Positions 35,906 to 44,266 of a DNA stretch of 64,000 bases are shown piece after piece. The stretch spans positions 1 through 64,000 of the forward strand of contig NZ_JACHIP010000011.1 of assembly GCF_014203275.1 (NCBI RefSeq), written 5' to 3'. Position numbers and translations under genes: made by a program. The notes under the pieces were generated by a model. The model worked only from the letters and a program-made list of their open reading frames with translations, was not told the DNA's origin and did no database searches. Each line of letters starts with the position of its first letter. The stretch's first letter is position 1. The stretch is from Granulicella aggregans. GTDB lineage: Bacteria > Acidobacteriota > Terriglobia > Terriglobales > Acidobacteriaceae.

Positions 35906-36820
35906 GTGGGTCTCCGCCAGCTAGAAGAAACCCGGCTTCTACACCTGGCGGATGAATGCGAACTGCGGAAGCGATCTGAACTGGATGATCTCAAAAATGA
36001 GTATGTCGCCATGGTGTCCCATGAGCTCCGGTCGCCCCTGACAAGCGTCCGGGGCGCTGTTGGAATTCTGTCAGCGGGCCTGGCAGGTCCAGTGAACGAC
36101 AAAGGCGCAAGGCTTTTTCATATTGCTCTGAGCAACCTGGACCGGATGATTCGATTGGTCAACGATGTCTTGAACCTCGAACGGATAGCGTCAGGCGCGA
36201 CATCGCTCCAGGTGGAAGAATGTTTTATAGAAGATTTGGCAGAACAGGCTATCGAAACAATGATGCCAACGGCTCAAGCCCATGACGTCGAGCTGAATGT
36301 CAACGCAGACCTTCAGATACCGGGCCGCAAGCTCCGTTTTCATGGGGATCCCGATAAAATTTTGCAGGTCCTCATCAATTTGCTTTCAAATGCGATCAAG
36401 TTTTCCCCGCCCAACGGGAATGTTGTGCTCGATATTCAGGCGTCTATCGACCAACTGACGGTTAAAATCTCAGACGAAGGACGTGGCATTCCAGAGGATC
36501 AACTTGAGAAGGTGTTCGAACGCTTTCGGCAACTCGAACATGACGATGCCCGTCGACTCGGAGGAAGCGGCCTCGGCCTTGCAATCTGTCGCGCCATTGT
36601 TGAACAGCACGGCGGCGCAATTTGGGCGGAAAGAAATCCGACAAAAGGTACGTCTTTTTTTGTCACCCTGCCTCGCTCCACGCAAAAGCTTCATACAGAG
36701 GAACCTGCCGAAAAGGCCTATGCGCGTGCGGCATCGCTTGCAAGGCCGCCAATCATACCATTCGGAACTGATGCGAAGTCAAACCAGGCGACAACCCGGT
36801 ACCCTTATGAAGCTGACTAA
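35906..36820 (+). CDS. sensor histidine kinase, likely lacking its N-terminal sensor
   Basis: 304 residues. It begins directly with a linker (QLEETRLLHLADECELRKRS), then the HisKA H-box VAMVSHELRSPLTSVRG and HATPase_c with the N-box LINLLSNAIKFSP, G1 DEGRGIPEDQ, F-box FERFRQLE and G2 GGSGLGLAI. The kinase core is complete, but there are no membrane helices or sensor domain. The start region abuts the start of the divergent diguanylate cyclase with no room for promoters (GTG 35906 versus GTG 35902). This suggests both genes were cut at their 5' ends and joined. No response regulator is adjacent. Confidence 0.85.
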   Translation: MGLRQLEETRLLHLADECELRKRSELDDLKNEYVAMVSHELRSPLTSVRGAVGILSAGLAGPVNDKGARLFHIALSNLDRMIRLVNDVLNLERIASGATSLQVEECFIEDLAEQAIETMMPTAQAHDVELNVNADLQIPGRKLRFHGDPDKILQVLINLLSNAIKFSPPNGNVVLDIQASIDQLTVKISDEGRGIPEDQLEKVFERFRQLEHDDARRLGGSGLGLAICRAIVEQHGGAIWAERNPTKGTSFFVTLPRSTQKLHTEEPAEKAYARAASLARPPIIPFGTDAKSNQATTRYPYEAD

Positions 36821-37004
36821 ATCGATGGCGTGTGTGAGCCTAGCGAACGAGAAGGCGCAGGTTGTAGGACCTACGACACCCGTTCTTGATGTGATCTGTG
36901 TCAGCGAAGAGATCCTGGGGATTGTGGTGCTCACGTTATCTGACGGAACCCTTCACAGTCTGACGTATGAACAGCTGCGTACTCTTCGTGATATTTCTCA
37001 CTGA
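36807..37004 (+). CDS. small hypothetical protein
   Basis: 65 residues from ATG 36807, overlapping the kinase stop by 14 bp. The sequence MKLTKSMACVSLANEKAQVV then DVICVSEEILGIVVLTLSDG and LTYEQLRTLRDISH looks like a compact beta-strand-plus-helix protein. No family is recognised. Co-translation with the kinase is possible. Confidence 0.4.
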   Translation: MKLTKSMACVSLANEKAQVVGPTTPVLDVICVSEEILGIVVLTLSDGTLHSLTYEQLRTLRDISH

Positions 37005-37049
37005 TTGCTGGTCGGCTCTATTCCTGCCGCAGCCGGGTCGAGTCGCTGC

Positions 37050-37226
37050 GCAACCGGCTCGCCGAGTTGTGTCCGCGCTGCCGCCTCCAACCCCGTCAAC
37101 TCAGGATGGGGCGGCGACAGTTAGCTTTGCATAGCTACGACATTATTGCTTTGCGCTTACACGCGATGTTGCAGCTCATTAGAAATGACAGACTGGCTAG
37201 CCCATTAGAAGTGTCAGTATAAGTCA
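37050..37226. repeat. remnant ISNCY end and tandem CATTAGAARTGWCAG repeats
   Basis: 37080-37175 closely matches the right end of the intact ISNCY element (41430-41501), up to the GCTTACA terminus: CTTTGCATAGCTACGACATT here against CTTTGCAGAGCTACGACGTT there. Just after it, CATTAGAAATGACAG and CATTAGAAGTGTCAG occur in tandem (about 37181-37222). The same 15-mer occurs next to the ISNCY fragment at 9.9 kb. No transposase body remains. Confidence 0.7.
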
Positions 37227-37257
37227 ACTTGTTGATGTGTTTGTTGAATAATCCATG

Positions 37258-37383
37258 CCAGTCGTCGTGCGGTGCGTAATGTGGGAACCGCCGTTCTTTG
37301 GCGGTTTCCAAGGGCTGTGGGAAGGGTGGGACAGTTTCATCGTTCCACGCTTTCCATCAGGCCATCATTTCCACCGCAGGGTC
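37258..37383. repeat. remnant ISNCY left sub-terminal sequence
   Basis: This block (GTCGTCGTGCGGTGCGTAAT onward, to TTCCACCGCAG) nearly repeats 39970-40095 of the intact ISNCY element, which lies between its left end and the transposase stop. It includes the GTTCCACGCTTTCCATCAGG stretch. The tip of the left end is absent, and the order right end then left end implies two separate partial copies. Confidence 0.75.
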
Positions 37384-37384
37384 G

Positions 37385-37545
37385 CCGTTGGATTTTGGGA
37401 CATAATCCGGTCCATAGATACCGAACGCGCGTTCTACGATGCGCGCCTCGCCGCGGATGTCCTGCGTGAGGTTGAAGATCGCCGCTTGACCCTTGCGTAG
37501 CGCACGCATCACCTCAAAACCCATGATCGTCGCGGTGACGGGCTA
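37385..37545 (-). pseudogene. IS6-like transposase C-terminal fragment
   Basis: On the minus strand an open segment encodes GFEVMRALRKGQAAIFNLTQ followed by DIRGEARIVERAFGI. This resembles the C-terminus of IS6-family transposases, where GxEAMxMIRKGQ precedes the end of the protein. An in-frame stop occurs just upstream (EAW-stop-PVTATIMGF). The catalytic triad region is absent. Confidence 0.55.
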
Positions 37546-37600
37546 CCAGGCTTCAACGGAGAACATGTTAGGGTTCACCCGAGGGCCAGGACAGGAGCTG

Positions 37601-38074
37601 CTAGGCGCCGAACTGACGAAGGTGATGATCGATATGTTTGTACATGAGGATGGCCCACTCTTCCGGCGTGAGCGGGCCAAAGAAGGGGTGTGGCTGGTGG
37701 GTGCAGCCGGCGGGTCCCCGTGCGGCGAACCTATGCATTTCCTCGAGCAAGCGGGAACGTTCGTTGATGAAGTGGTACCCAGCAGTGTTTCCGGTAAACA
37801 GTTCCGGCGCAGAGGGTGAGTTGCGGCGCATTGGTTTGTTGTCGCGAAAGATGAATGGCTTGATTACCCTGCCAAACAATGTGGCCGGGAAAGGTGCCCG
37901 TTTCGTCTTCAAGGCTCCCGTGGCCATCTCGAAACCTAAAGCGCAATGCACAAGTGCCTGAGAAACGTTCAAAGTACCCCAAGACGGCTGGTTCTCAGCA
38001 GTGAGCAGCAGGATGCGCGTCTGCGTATCGTCCACCAACGCGGGATCAAAAAGGTTTTTCACCTGGGTCTCCAT
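37601..38074 (-). CDS. DUF1569 family protein
   Basis: 157 residues, a paralogue of the protein at 1366-1827. It shares KNLFDPALVDDTQTRILLLT-type start, MRRNSPSAPELF, and the C-terminal HPFFGPLTPEEWAILMYKHI DHHLRQFG motif with putative metal ligands (HxDHH). DinB-like fold; activity unknown. Third gene of an ArsR/SRPBCC/DUF1569 operon, 26 bp after the SRPBCC stop. Confidence 0.88.
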   Translation of the reverse strand: METQVKNLFDPALVDDTQTRILLLTAENQPSWGTLNVSQALVHCALGFEMATGALKTKRAPFPATLFGRVIKPFIFRDNKPMRRNSPSAPELFTGNTAGYHFINERSRLLEEMHRFAARGPAGCTHQPHPFFGPLTPEEWAILMYKHIDHHLRQFGA

Positions 38075-38100
38075 CGCTTCGTTTCCCCTTGAATAAGGCG

Positions 38101-38562
38101 TTATGCTTTGGCTGCCATAGCTTCAGCGCGCTTGCGTGCCTGCTCGCTGATGTACGCCCAACCTGTCTCCACATTGAAAGCCATGCCTTGCGGAACCAGA
38201 CCAAAACCTGTGTGGCGAAAGCGAATTACGGTTTCGCCACCTTCTTCGGTAAGCCTGTACTGGACGTTGTTCGCAACGGGTGCCGACATGAACAGCGGCC
38301 CTGCGATCTCCAGTAAAGAAGGGGTCCGAATCGCCTGCACGTTTCCCCAGAAGTGCCCGTCGCCATTACCGAGATCGCGGAACCATCGTCCTCCTGGGAA
38401 CGCCTCCAAGGTCATCGGCATGGCCGTTCCGTCCGGCTTTTCATTGCTGGGCCCGAGCTGGTCTAACAGTGCTGAGAATGTGACATGGAGAGGAGCTTTC
38501 ACTCTTGTCTCCTGCACCACGGTCAGGGTGACGTCTTCCATAGTTTGAGCCGTGTTTGTCAT
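38101..38562 (-). CDS. SRPBCC (AHSA1/START-like) protein
   Basis: 153 residues with the SRPBCC helix-grip fold: ETRVKAPLHVTFSALLDQLG, FPGGRWFRDLGNGDGHFWGN and the long C-terminal helix WAYISEQARKRAEAMAAK. Such proteins bind hydrophobic ligands; AHSA1-type relatives are common partners of ArsR regulators. Its ATG overlaps the ArsR stop by 4 bp, so translation is coupled. Ligand unknown. Confidence 0.85.
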   Translation of the reverse strand: MTNTAQTMEDVTLTVVQETRVKAPLHVTFSALLDQLGPSNEKPDGTAMPMTLEAFPGGRWFRDLGNGDGHFWGNVQAIRTPSLLEIAGPLFMSAPVANNVQYRLTEEGGETVIRFRHTGFGLVPQGMAFNVETGWAYISEQARKRAEAMAAKA

Positions 38563-38915
38563 TGCTGCTCCTTGTTCTTGCCGTCGTGCTGCTTTGCGAC
38601 GCCCTCGGCCCGCTGCTTGACTCGGCTCAACTGGTGGCTCCAGTACTGCTCGAAAAGAGCGGTCCAGCTATGCAGGGGACGCAGTGCATCGGAGTGAGTG
38701 CGATAGAGCTTCTCACGGCCTCGACAGCGCATGGACACGAGGCCTGTTTCGCGCAAAACACGAAGATGTTTTGACACTGAGGACTGATGGATACGAAGCG
38801 AGGCGGAAATGTCTCCGACGTTGCGCTCGGCTGGAGCCAAGTAGACGAGAATAGCGCGCCGACTTGGCTCAGCGACGGCCTGGTAGATGTCAGCGTTTGC
38901 GGCCGCTCGTGCCAT
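38559..38915 (-). CDS. ArsR family transcriptional regulator
   Basis: 118 residues from ATG 38915 (MARAAANADIYQAVAEPSRR). Winged helix with the family hallmark AEPSRRAILVYLA, NVGDISASLRIHQSSVSKHL recognition helix and the wing LVSMRCRGREKLYRTH. The classical ELCVCDL metal motif is absent, so it fits the non-metal group that controls SRPBCC (AHSA1) genes. First gene of the operon and probable repressor of it. Confidence 0.9.
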   Translation of the reverse strand: MARAAANADIYQAVAEPSRRAILVYLAPAERNVGDISASLRIHQSSVSKHLRVLRETGLVSMRCRGREKLYRTHSDALRPLHSWTALFEQYWSHQLSRVKQRAEGVAKQHDGKNKEQQ

Positions 38916-39162
38916 GCATAAAGAAATACATGACCATATAAGCACATGTCAAGCGAATATGTCCTGACACTACGGTTGAGGCTGTTCACGTTAAGCTTCC
39001 TAAGCTCTTCCGAGCTCAGTTGCAGGAGGAGCAACGTTTCTCATACCTTCTTAGAGTTCCTCAACCGTGAAGATGTTGAAGGTACCAACATCGCCGTGCG
39101 AAGCTCGTAAACAGTTACGGAGAAACAGGGTTTGAAGAAACACTGACATGCGGAGACCAGAG

Positions 39163-39771
39163 ATGAATGGAGCGCTTGTGGTGGTGAGCCATCCCGATCC
39201 AGCCAGCTTGAATCATGCACTTGCGAAGGTAGTAGTTGATGCTTGGGAATCACTTGGCTTCAAGACGCGGTTTGTGGATTTGCACGCACTCGGCTTCGAC
39301 CCCGTCATGAGTCCAGAAGAGGCACGCGGTTGCGCGACCGACGATGCAAAGGTCCAGGAGCAGATTGCACTTCTTGTCAAAAGCGTGCTGGTCGGCGTTG
39401 TTCACCCGAACTGCTGGGGTTCACCGCCGGCAATGATGAAAGGCTGGATGGACCGAGTCTTCGCCCCTGGTGCCGCCTACGCTTTTGCGAAGGGCGAGGA
39501 CGACGGAAGAGCGCCTAAGGGGCTACTCCGTGACAAGCGGGCGCTGGTGCTCAACACCAGCAACACGACGGGAGCGCGCGAGCAGGAGGCCTTCGGCGAC
39601 CCTCTGGAACGAATCTGGCGCGATTGCCTTCTCGGTTATTGCGGCTTCGAACGTGTAGACCGCCAAGTCTACCGTGTGGTCGCCAACAGCACCAAAGAGG
39701 AGCGCAGAGATTGGCTTGCAGATGCTGGCCTGAGGGCAATCAAGCTGGCTGGGCAACCTATCCGGCCGTGA
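39163..39771 (+). CDS. NAD(P)H-quinone oxidoreductase-like flavoprotein (flavodoxin-2 fold)
   Basis: 202 residues from ATG 39163, with GGAG 8 nt upstream; ATG-type start 39148 is the alternative. The sequence MNGALVVVSHPDPASLNHAL is the FMN/FAD phosphate-binding start of the MdaB/NQO family. FVDLHALGFDPVMSPEEA, the hydrophobic strand with HPNCWGSPPAMMKGWMDRVF (the usual W-x-P-A-x-x-K-G-W-x-D motif) and SNTTGAREQEAFGDPLERIW follow. It should transfer two electrons from NAD(P)H to quinones in the cytosol. Stands alone, divergent from the ArsR operon. Confidence 0.9.
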   Translation: MNGALVVVSHPDPASLNHALAKVVVDAWESLGFKTRFVDLHALGFDPVMSPEEARGCATDDAKVQEQIALLVKSVLVGVVHPNCWGSPPAMMKGWMDRVFAPGAAYAFAKGEDDGRAPKGLLRDKRALVLNTSNTTGAREQEAFGDPLERIWRDCLLGYCGFERVDRQVYRVVANSTKEERRDWLADAGLRAIKLAGQPIRP

Positions 39772-39910
39772 CGAACAGAGCCGCTTACGTCGTTCGAAGT
39801 AGCGTCAGATTTGCCGATGCGGTGCTTCGAGCAAACATAGTTGGCGGAAGGGTAGTTCGGACATTTCAACTTTGCAGAAACCGGACATTCCTACTTGGGC
39901 GCTACAACTC

Positions 39911-41501
39911 TGTTGCTGCAAAGCGATAACGTCGCTGTTTCTGCAAAGCGGTTCTGTCATCATAGTGCGTCGTAGTCGTCGTGCGGTGCGTAATGTGGGA
40001 ATCGACGTTCTTTGTCGATTTCCGAGGACTGTGGGAAGAGTGGGACAGTTTCATCGTTCCACGCTTTCCATCAGGCCGTCATTTCCACCGCAGCCGGCGG
40101 CGCGTTTTTTGCTTTGTAATTCACCCCGTAAAGCTGACGTGGATTCTTCTTGTATCCGCCTTTCTCGCTGTTGGTTTGTATCCTTGGAACAAGCGTTGCA
40201 TCCTGTCTCGCCTTGATGATGGATAGGGCATGGCTCAGTCGTTTGCGCTCAACGATAGCTGCTGGGTTGACGCGCTGGTCCTTGTCGAAGACGCGGTAGG
40301 GAAGTACGTGCCCATGCGAGCGCACCTCCAGCCGGCCATCGGGGAAGGTGTAGATTTCGACGTATTTGCCGCCCAACTCTTCGCTGATCTCATTGCGTTC
40401 CAGGATGAGCTGCTTACGGTCGTAGCTCAAGGTGAGTTGCTCACTGACATGGCGTTGCTCACGTTGACTTAGCACATCATCGAGTTTGCTTGGGTCGTTC
40501 AGCCTGCGATGAAGATTGGCTGTTGCCGCAGGCTTAAGTGCGAACCGTTTGTTGAAGCGTTCCACGAAGCCGGGCAGGAAGGTGTTGCCAGTTTCCAGAT
40601 CACATACGTTCTCTAGACGTAACTCCTTGACCAGCCGATCCTGCAGGGTGCGGTTAGCTCGTTCGACACGCCCCTTGGCCTGGCTCGAGTTGGCGCAGAT
40701 GATCTCGATATTAAGCTCAGCCAACGCACGGCCGAACTGAGTCATTCCGCAGCCGTTCTTCGTATCCGGTCTGTTCACTCGGAAGACGGAGTGCTTGTCC
40801 GAGTAGAAGGCCAACGGGCAGCCATGCGTCTCCAGATAGCTGCGAAGGACCTCGAAGTAACTCGACGTGCTCTCACTGGCAACGAAGCGCAACTGCATCA
40901 AGCTGCTTGTGGCATCGTCGATAAAGACCAGCAACGTACAGGGCTCGCCACGGTCTTCGAACCATCGATGTTCGCTGCCGTCGATCTGGATCAGCTCGCC
41001 GTAACTCTCACGTCGGTGCCTTGGCTGATGGAAACTCCTGCGCTGCTTGCGTGACAACCACAGACCGGCCTCGACCATCCACTTGCGCAAGGTCTCGCGT
41101 GATACCTCAATACCGTGACGCTCCAGCAGAACCTCCACTGCAAGTGTCGGACCGAAGTCACGGTAACTCTGCCGTACGAGTTCGAGAACCAGCTCACGTG
41201 TGCCTGCGCCTAACTTGTTGCTCGCTGGGCGGCCTCGGCTCTTGTGGATCATGGCTCCGCCGCCGCCATCGCGATGCCTGGCCACTAGCCGCTGCGTCTG
41301 CCTCAAGCTCACACCCAGCACGCCCGCCGCCGACTCCGTCGTCCGCCGACCTGCCAGCACCTCGGTCAAGACCTCAACCCGTCGTAACTCCTGCTTGCTC
41401 ATCTGTAGCCAACCCATCTGCCGCCTCCAATCCCTCAACTCAGGATGGGGCAGCGACACTTTGGCTTTGCAGAGCTACGACGTTATTGCTTTGCGCTTAC
41501 A
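39911..41501 (-). mobile_element. ISNCY-family insertion sequence with 5-bp TSD
   Basis: The element is 1591 bp. Its ends are TGT...ACA with related inverted repeats: left TGTTGCTGCAAAGCGATAAC, right (reverse complement) TGTAAGCGCAAAGCAATAAC. AACTC directly flanks both sides (39906-39910 and 41502-41506), a clean 5-bp target duplication. It carries one transposase on the minus strand with no visible defect. It is the only complete member among several related fragments in the window. Confidence 0.9.
40071..41417 (-). CDS. ISNCY family transposase
   Basis: 448 residues from ATG 41417 (MGWLQMSKQELRRVEVLTEV); a GTG at 41459 gives 462. N-terminal HTH region (SLRQTQRLVARHRDGGGGAM), then an integrase-type DDE core: QIDGSEHRWFEDRGEPCTLL with the first Asp, FYSDKHSVFR with the second, and AKGRVERANRTLQDRLVKEL with the catalytic Glu. 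The C-terminus has a beta-rich region and a basic tail. Intact reading frame with flanking TSD, so possibly still active. The fragment at 9526-9903 is a diverged relative. Confidence 0.92.
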   Translation of the reverse strand: MGWLQMSKQELRRVEVLTEVLAGRRTTESAAGVLGVSLRQTQRLVARHRDGGGGAMIHKSRGRPASNKLGAGTRELVLELVRQSYRDFGPTLAVEVLLERHGIEVSRETLRKWMVEAGLWLSRKQRRSFHQPRHRRESYGELIQIDGSEHRWFEDRGEPCTLLVFIDDATSSLMQLRFVASESTSSYFEVLRSYLETHGCPLAFYSDKHSVFRVNRPDTKNGCGMTQFGRALAELNIEIICANSSQAKGRVERANRTLQDRLVKELRLENVCDLETGNTFLPGFVERFNKRFALKPAATANLHRRLNDPSKLDDVLSQREQRHVSEQLTLSYDRKQLILERNEISEELGGKYVEIYTFPDGRLEVRSHGHVLPYRVFDKDQRVNPAAIVERKRLSHALSIIKARQDATLVPRIQTNSEKGGYKKNPRQLYGVNYKAKNAPPAAVEMTA

Positions 41502-41748
41502 AACTCGACTATACAAAAGGAACGGTATCGGACCTCAGTCTTTTAGAATCAGATACATATAGCACAGTCTAGCCAGCCGATCTAGCCACATCAAGTGGGA
41601 CACTGGCTAACCGAGTTCTCCGCAGCCAGGGCAAGATACCAAAGTGTGGCGTCGTCAACCCCGTGCGGTGGGTGATGGAGGGCTGCTCAAGGGAGCGCCG
41701 CAGGCGTGGAATTTGAAGATCTTCGGTCGAACTCCAACTCCTGTGCCC

Positions 41749-42732
41749 TCAGTGCTGGGTCGCGGGCCGAGCCGGACGAAGAACACGTCGAATCCCCCAA
41801 AGGACCAGCCTTGGTTCTTCTTCCTGAACATAGTGACCACTTCGTGCCGTCGTAACCAGGGTTCCATCTGGTACCGAACGAGCGAAGCGCCCCAACGACA
41901 GGAACCGATAGTTAAGCATGAGCTGCTGGTACTGTGCCTGATCATAAGAAACGGGTAGATGCGGGTCATTCGTGAATGGATATCGGGTTGTGGCAATCAC
42001 GACAACGGGCACCGGCGGCATCGGTAAATTCTGGAGGTCTCTAAAATCATCTCTTCTTTCATCGCGGGACATCTGGATGTCCGCATCGACTCCAGGATCG
42101 AAGTGACCGGCTTGCTGTGCATAGTAAGCATCTACGGCTGCACGAAGTTTCTCTCCGTCTTCGCCGTGCCCCAGAGGTTCATAGATGTAGCGCCTTCTCT
42201 CTTCCGCTGTCTCCCCGAAGTCGGTCGTTTCTACCAGTACCAGTCCGGAAACGTCTTTCGGGAACAAGCCAGCGAAGGCCCTCACGAGCGGACCTCCCCA
42301 AGAATGTCCGACGAGTAGATATGGCGGCGACGCCACTTGGGCAAGTGCTGCATGTAGCACAGTCGCGATGTGCTCGGGAGACGGCGGTACGCCATCTGGC
42401 GCAGAGCCGTTCATTCCAGGTCTTTCGTACGTGATTGCCATAACGCTTTTTGGCAACAGATCGATCACTTTTTTCCAATGATCCTCGCCACCCCCCAGCC
42501 CGCTTTCGAACACAATAGTTGAGTGTTTGATTGCCAGACCCTTTACTGCATAGGACGTCATAAGCAAGCGATGGCCAGCATTGCTCACGTCGAGCTTGCG
42601 TGCGACCATTTGGCCGCTCAGACATGTTGGTAGCATCATCAATGCGAGAGCCACTAGGGTGCTGCGATAGCCGTTTAGCATCGCCCCGAATCTATCACAG
42701 GCGGCCCACGTGCTTTCCCTGAGACGGCTCAT
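41749..42732 (-). CDS. secreted alpha/beta hydrolase
   Basis: 327 residues from ATG 42732 (AAGGAC ribosome site 7 nt upstream); a shorter start at 42681 and a longer one at 42804 are possible. Signal segment YRSTLVALALMMLPTCLSGQ. Fold motifs: TIVFESGLGGGEDHWKKVID, nucleophile elbow VGHSWGG (Ser144), and the C-terminal His in SGHYVQEEEP. Related to carboxylesterase or haloperoxidase-like enzymes; substrate unknown. Divergent from the GntR operon. Confidence 0.85.
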   Translation of the reverse strand: MSRLRESTWAACDRFGAMLNGYRSTLVALALMMLPTCLSGQMVARKLDVSNAGHRLLMTSYAVKGLAIKHSTIVFESGLGGGEDHWKKVIDLLPKSVMAITYERPGMNGSAPDGVPPSPEHIATVLHAALAQVASPPYLLVGHSWGGPLVRAFAGLFPKDVSGLVLVETTDFGETAEERRRYIYEPLGHGEDGEKLRAAVDAYYAQQAGHFDPGVDADIQMSRDERRDDFRDLQNLPMPPVPVVVIATTRYPFTNDPHLPVSYDQAQYQQLMLNYRFLSLGRFARSVPDGTLVTTARSGHYVQEEEPRLVLWGIRRVLRPARPATQH

Positions 42733-42902
42733 CGTACGAGTCCTTCTACAACCCTTCCGAAAATGATTAGCTGCTTGCGGGTCTTTACTCACTGAAACCA
42801 CCATTTCAACCGAGCTTCCGCCTGCTACTCCTTGCCGGTTTCCCGGCGCGCAAGCTTACATAGGTTTCCCTTTCTTGAGGTGCTCCAGTATTCTCTTGCT
42901 TG

Positions 42903-42935
42903 CACAGGTGTACTGCTGGTATTAATACACCTGTG
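42903..42935. promoter_or_regulatory. YtrA-type operator overlapping the regulator start
   Basis: Perfect 10-bp arms CACAGGTGTA (42903-42912) and TACACCTGTG (42926-42935), separated by 13 bp. The right arm contains the GTG at 42933 that is the probable start codon of the GntR gene, so a bound repressor would cover both transcription and translation starts. Confidence 0.75.
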
Positions 42936-43337
42936 CTGCCGTTTTCGATAGCTCTGAAACCGGGTCTTCCAATCGCAGACCAGATCGTATACGCCGCGAA
43001 GAAAGCGATCGTCGCAGGCGTGATGCGTGCGGGCGACCCTTTTCCTTCCGTGCGTGCACTTTCCAAAGCACTACTAATCAATCCAAACACCGCACATAAG
43101 GTCGTCAGTGAGCTCACCATGGCGGGGCTGCTCAGCATTCAGCCTGGAATCGGAACCGTCATCACAGCACCATCCGGCTCTTCATCAAGGGAGCGTACCG
43201 CGCTCCTTGGCCCCCGGATAGAGGAATTGATCGTCGAAGCGCGTCGCCTCGGGATTACTCAAGAGGAAGTTCTTCAATCGATCGCTGTGCACTATCAGTC
43301 GTTAACTCCCAAGAACCGAGACAAACCTATCCGATGA
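42933..43337 (+). CDS. GntR family regulator, YtrA subfamily
   Basis: 134 residues from GTG 42933, chosen because the typical YtrA start LPFSIALKPGLPIADQIVYA begins here and the upstream TTG frame lies in the operator. Winged HTH: AIVAGVMRAGDPFPSVRALS and KALLINPNTAHKVVSELTMA GLLSIQPG. It lacks the large ligand domain, as usual for YtrA. The gene heads an operon with an ABC ATPase and permease (ATGA overlaps). YtrA proteins normally repress such transporters, which often act in antibiotic or envelope stress. The start may be leaderless. Confidence 0.9.
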   Translation: MLPFSIALKPGLPIADQIVYAAKKAIVAGVMRAGDPFPSVRALSKALLINPNTAHKVVSELTMAGLLSIQPGIGTVITAPSGSSSRERTALLGPRIEELIVEARRLGITQEEVLQSIAVHYQSLTPKNRDKPIR

Positions 43338-44266
43338 CCGTACCTTCGATTTTCGCCTCTGGGCTCACAAAGACACATGGGCCTCACACTGTTCTGAACC
43401 AAGTCTCCTTCTCGGTCAGCCCTGGGTCGGTTTACGCCCTCGTTGGCTCAAATGGAGCCGGGAAGACCACCCTTATCCAATTATTGATGAATCTGCAAAA
43501 GGCCACTGCTGGAACAGCGCAGCTCTTGGGAACACCAAGCGAGCAGGTCCGGGGTTCATTTCTCAAGCAGGTCGGCTACATCTCTGAAAATCAGGAGATG
43601 CCGGAAAGCATGACAGTAGTTCGTTATTTCAGCTATTTGAAATCGTTCTATCCGGCATGGGACTCCGATCTGGAGCGGCAGCTGCTACGTGAGTTCTCGC
43701 TGCCAGGAGACCGAAAGCTCCGTCATTTGTCGCGAGGGATGCGGATGAAAGTGGCATTCGTGGGAGCGTTAAGCTATCGGCCTCCCCTGCTGATTTTAGA
43801 CGAGCCTTTTTCAGGCCTTGACCCGCTAGTCCGAGACGAACTGGTCCAAGGCCTCCTGGATCGCATTGGCGAATCCACGATCTACTTGTCGTCCCATGAT
43901 CTTGCTGAGGTAGAGACTTTCGCAACTCACGTGGGGCACTTGGAAAGCGGAAACCTCGTTTTCTCAGATGAAATCGATACTTTGCACGGTCGCTTCAGGG
44001 GAGTTGAGTTTCATACATCAACGGATCGACCGTTGCCCGTGGGTCTGCCTAAGACTTGGTTGGAGGTCGAAAGGTCAGGAATCATCGTCCGCTACAAGCA
44101 CTCTGCTTTCAAGGACGCAGAAGACTCAATGGCTGAGATTCACCGTTTGTTTCCTGACGCGAGCTCTTCTACATTTTCGCCATTGTCGCTCCGTACGATC
44201 TTTTTAGCCCATGCTCGAACGGCCCGAGAGGTACGAAACGAGCAGAACACCGGAGAGACACAATGA
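43334..44266 (+). CDS. ABC transporter ATP-binding protein
   Basis: 310 residues; ATG overlaps the GntR stop by 4 bp. Walker A GSNGAGKTTL (about residue 37), Q-loop region, signature LSRGMRMK, Walker B LLILDEPFSGLDP, H-loop YLSSHDLAE. The C-terminal 90 residues are the variable extension of the export-type CcmA/YtrB-like group. It should energise the membrane protein encoded next (4-bp overlap). Probable export or self-protection system under GntR control. Confidence 0.93.
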   Translation: MTVPSIFASGLTKTHGPHTVLNQVSFSVSPGSVYALVGSNGAGKTTLIQLLMNLQKATAGTAQLLGTPSEQVRGSFLKQVGYISENQEMPESMTVVRYFSYLKSFYPAWDSDLERQLLREFSLPGDRKLRHLSRGMRMKVAFVGALSYRPPLLILDEPFSGLDPLVRDELVQGLLDRIGESTIYLSSHDLAEVETFATHVGHLESGNLVFSDEIDTLHGRFRGVEFHTSTDRPLPVGLPKTWLEVERSGIIVRYKHSAFKDAEDSMAEIHRLFPDASSSTFSPLSLRTIFLAHARTAREVRNEQNTGETQ

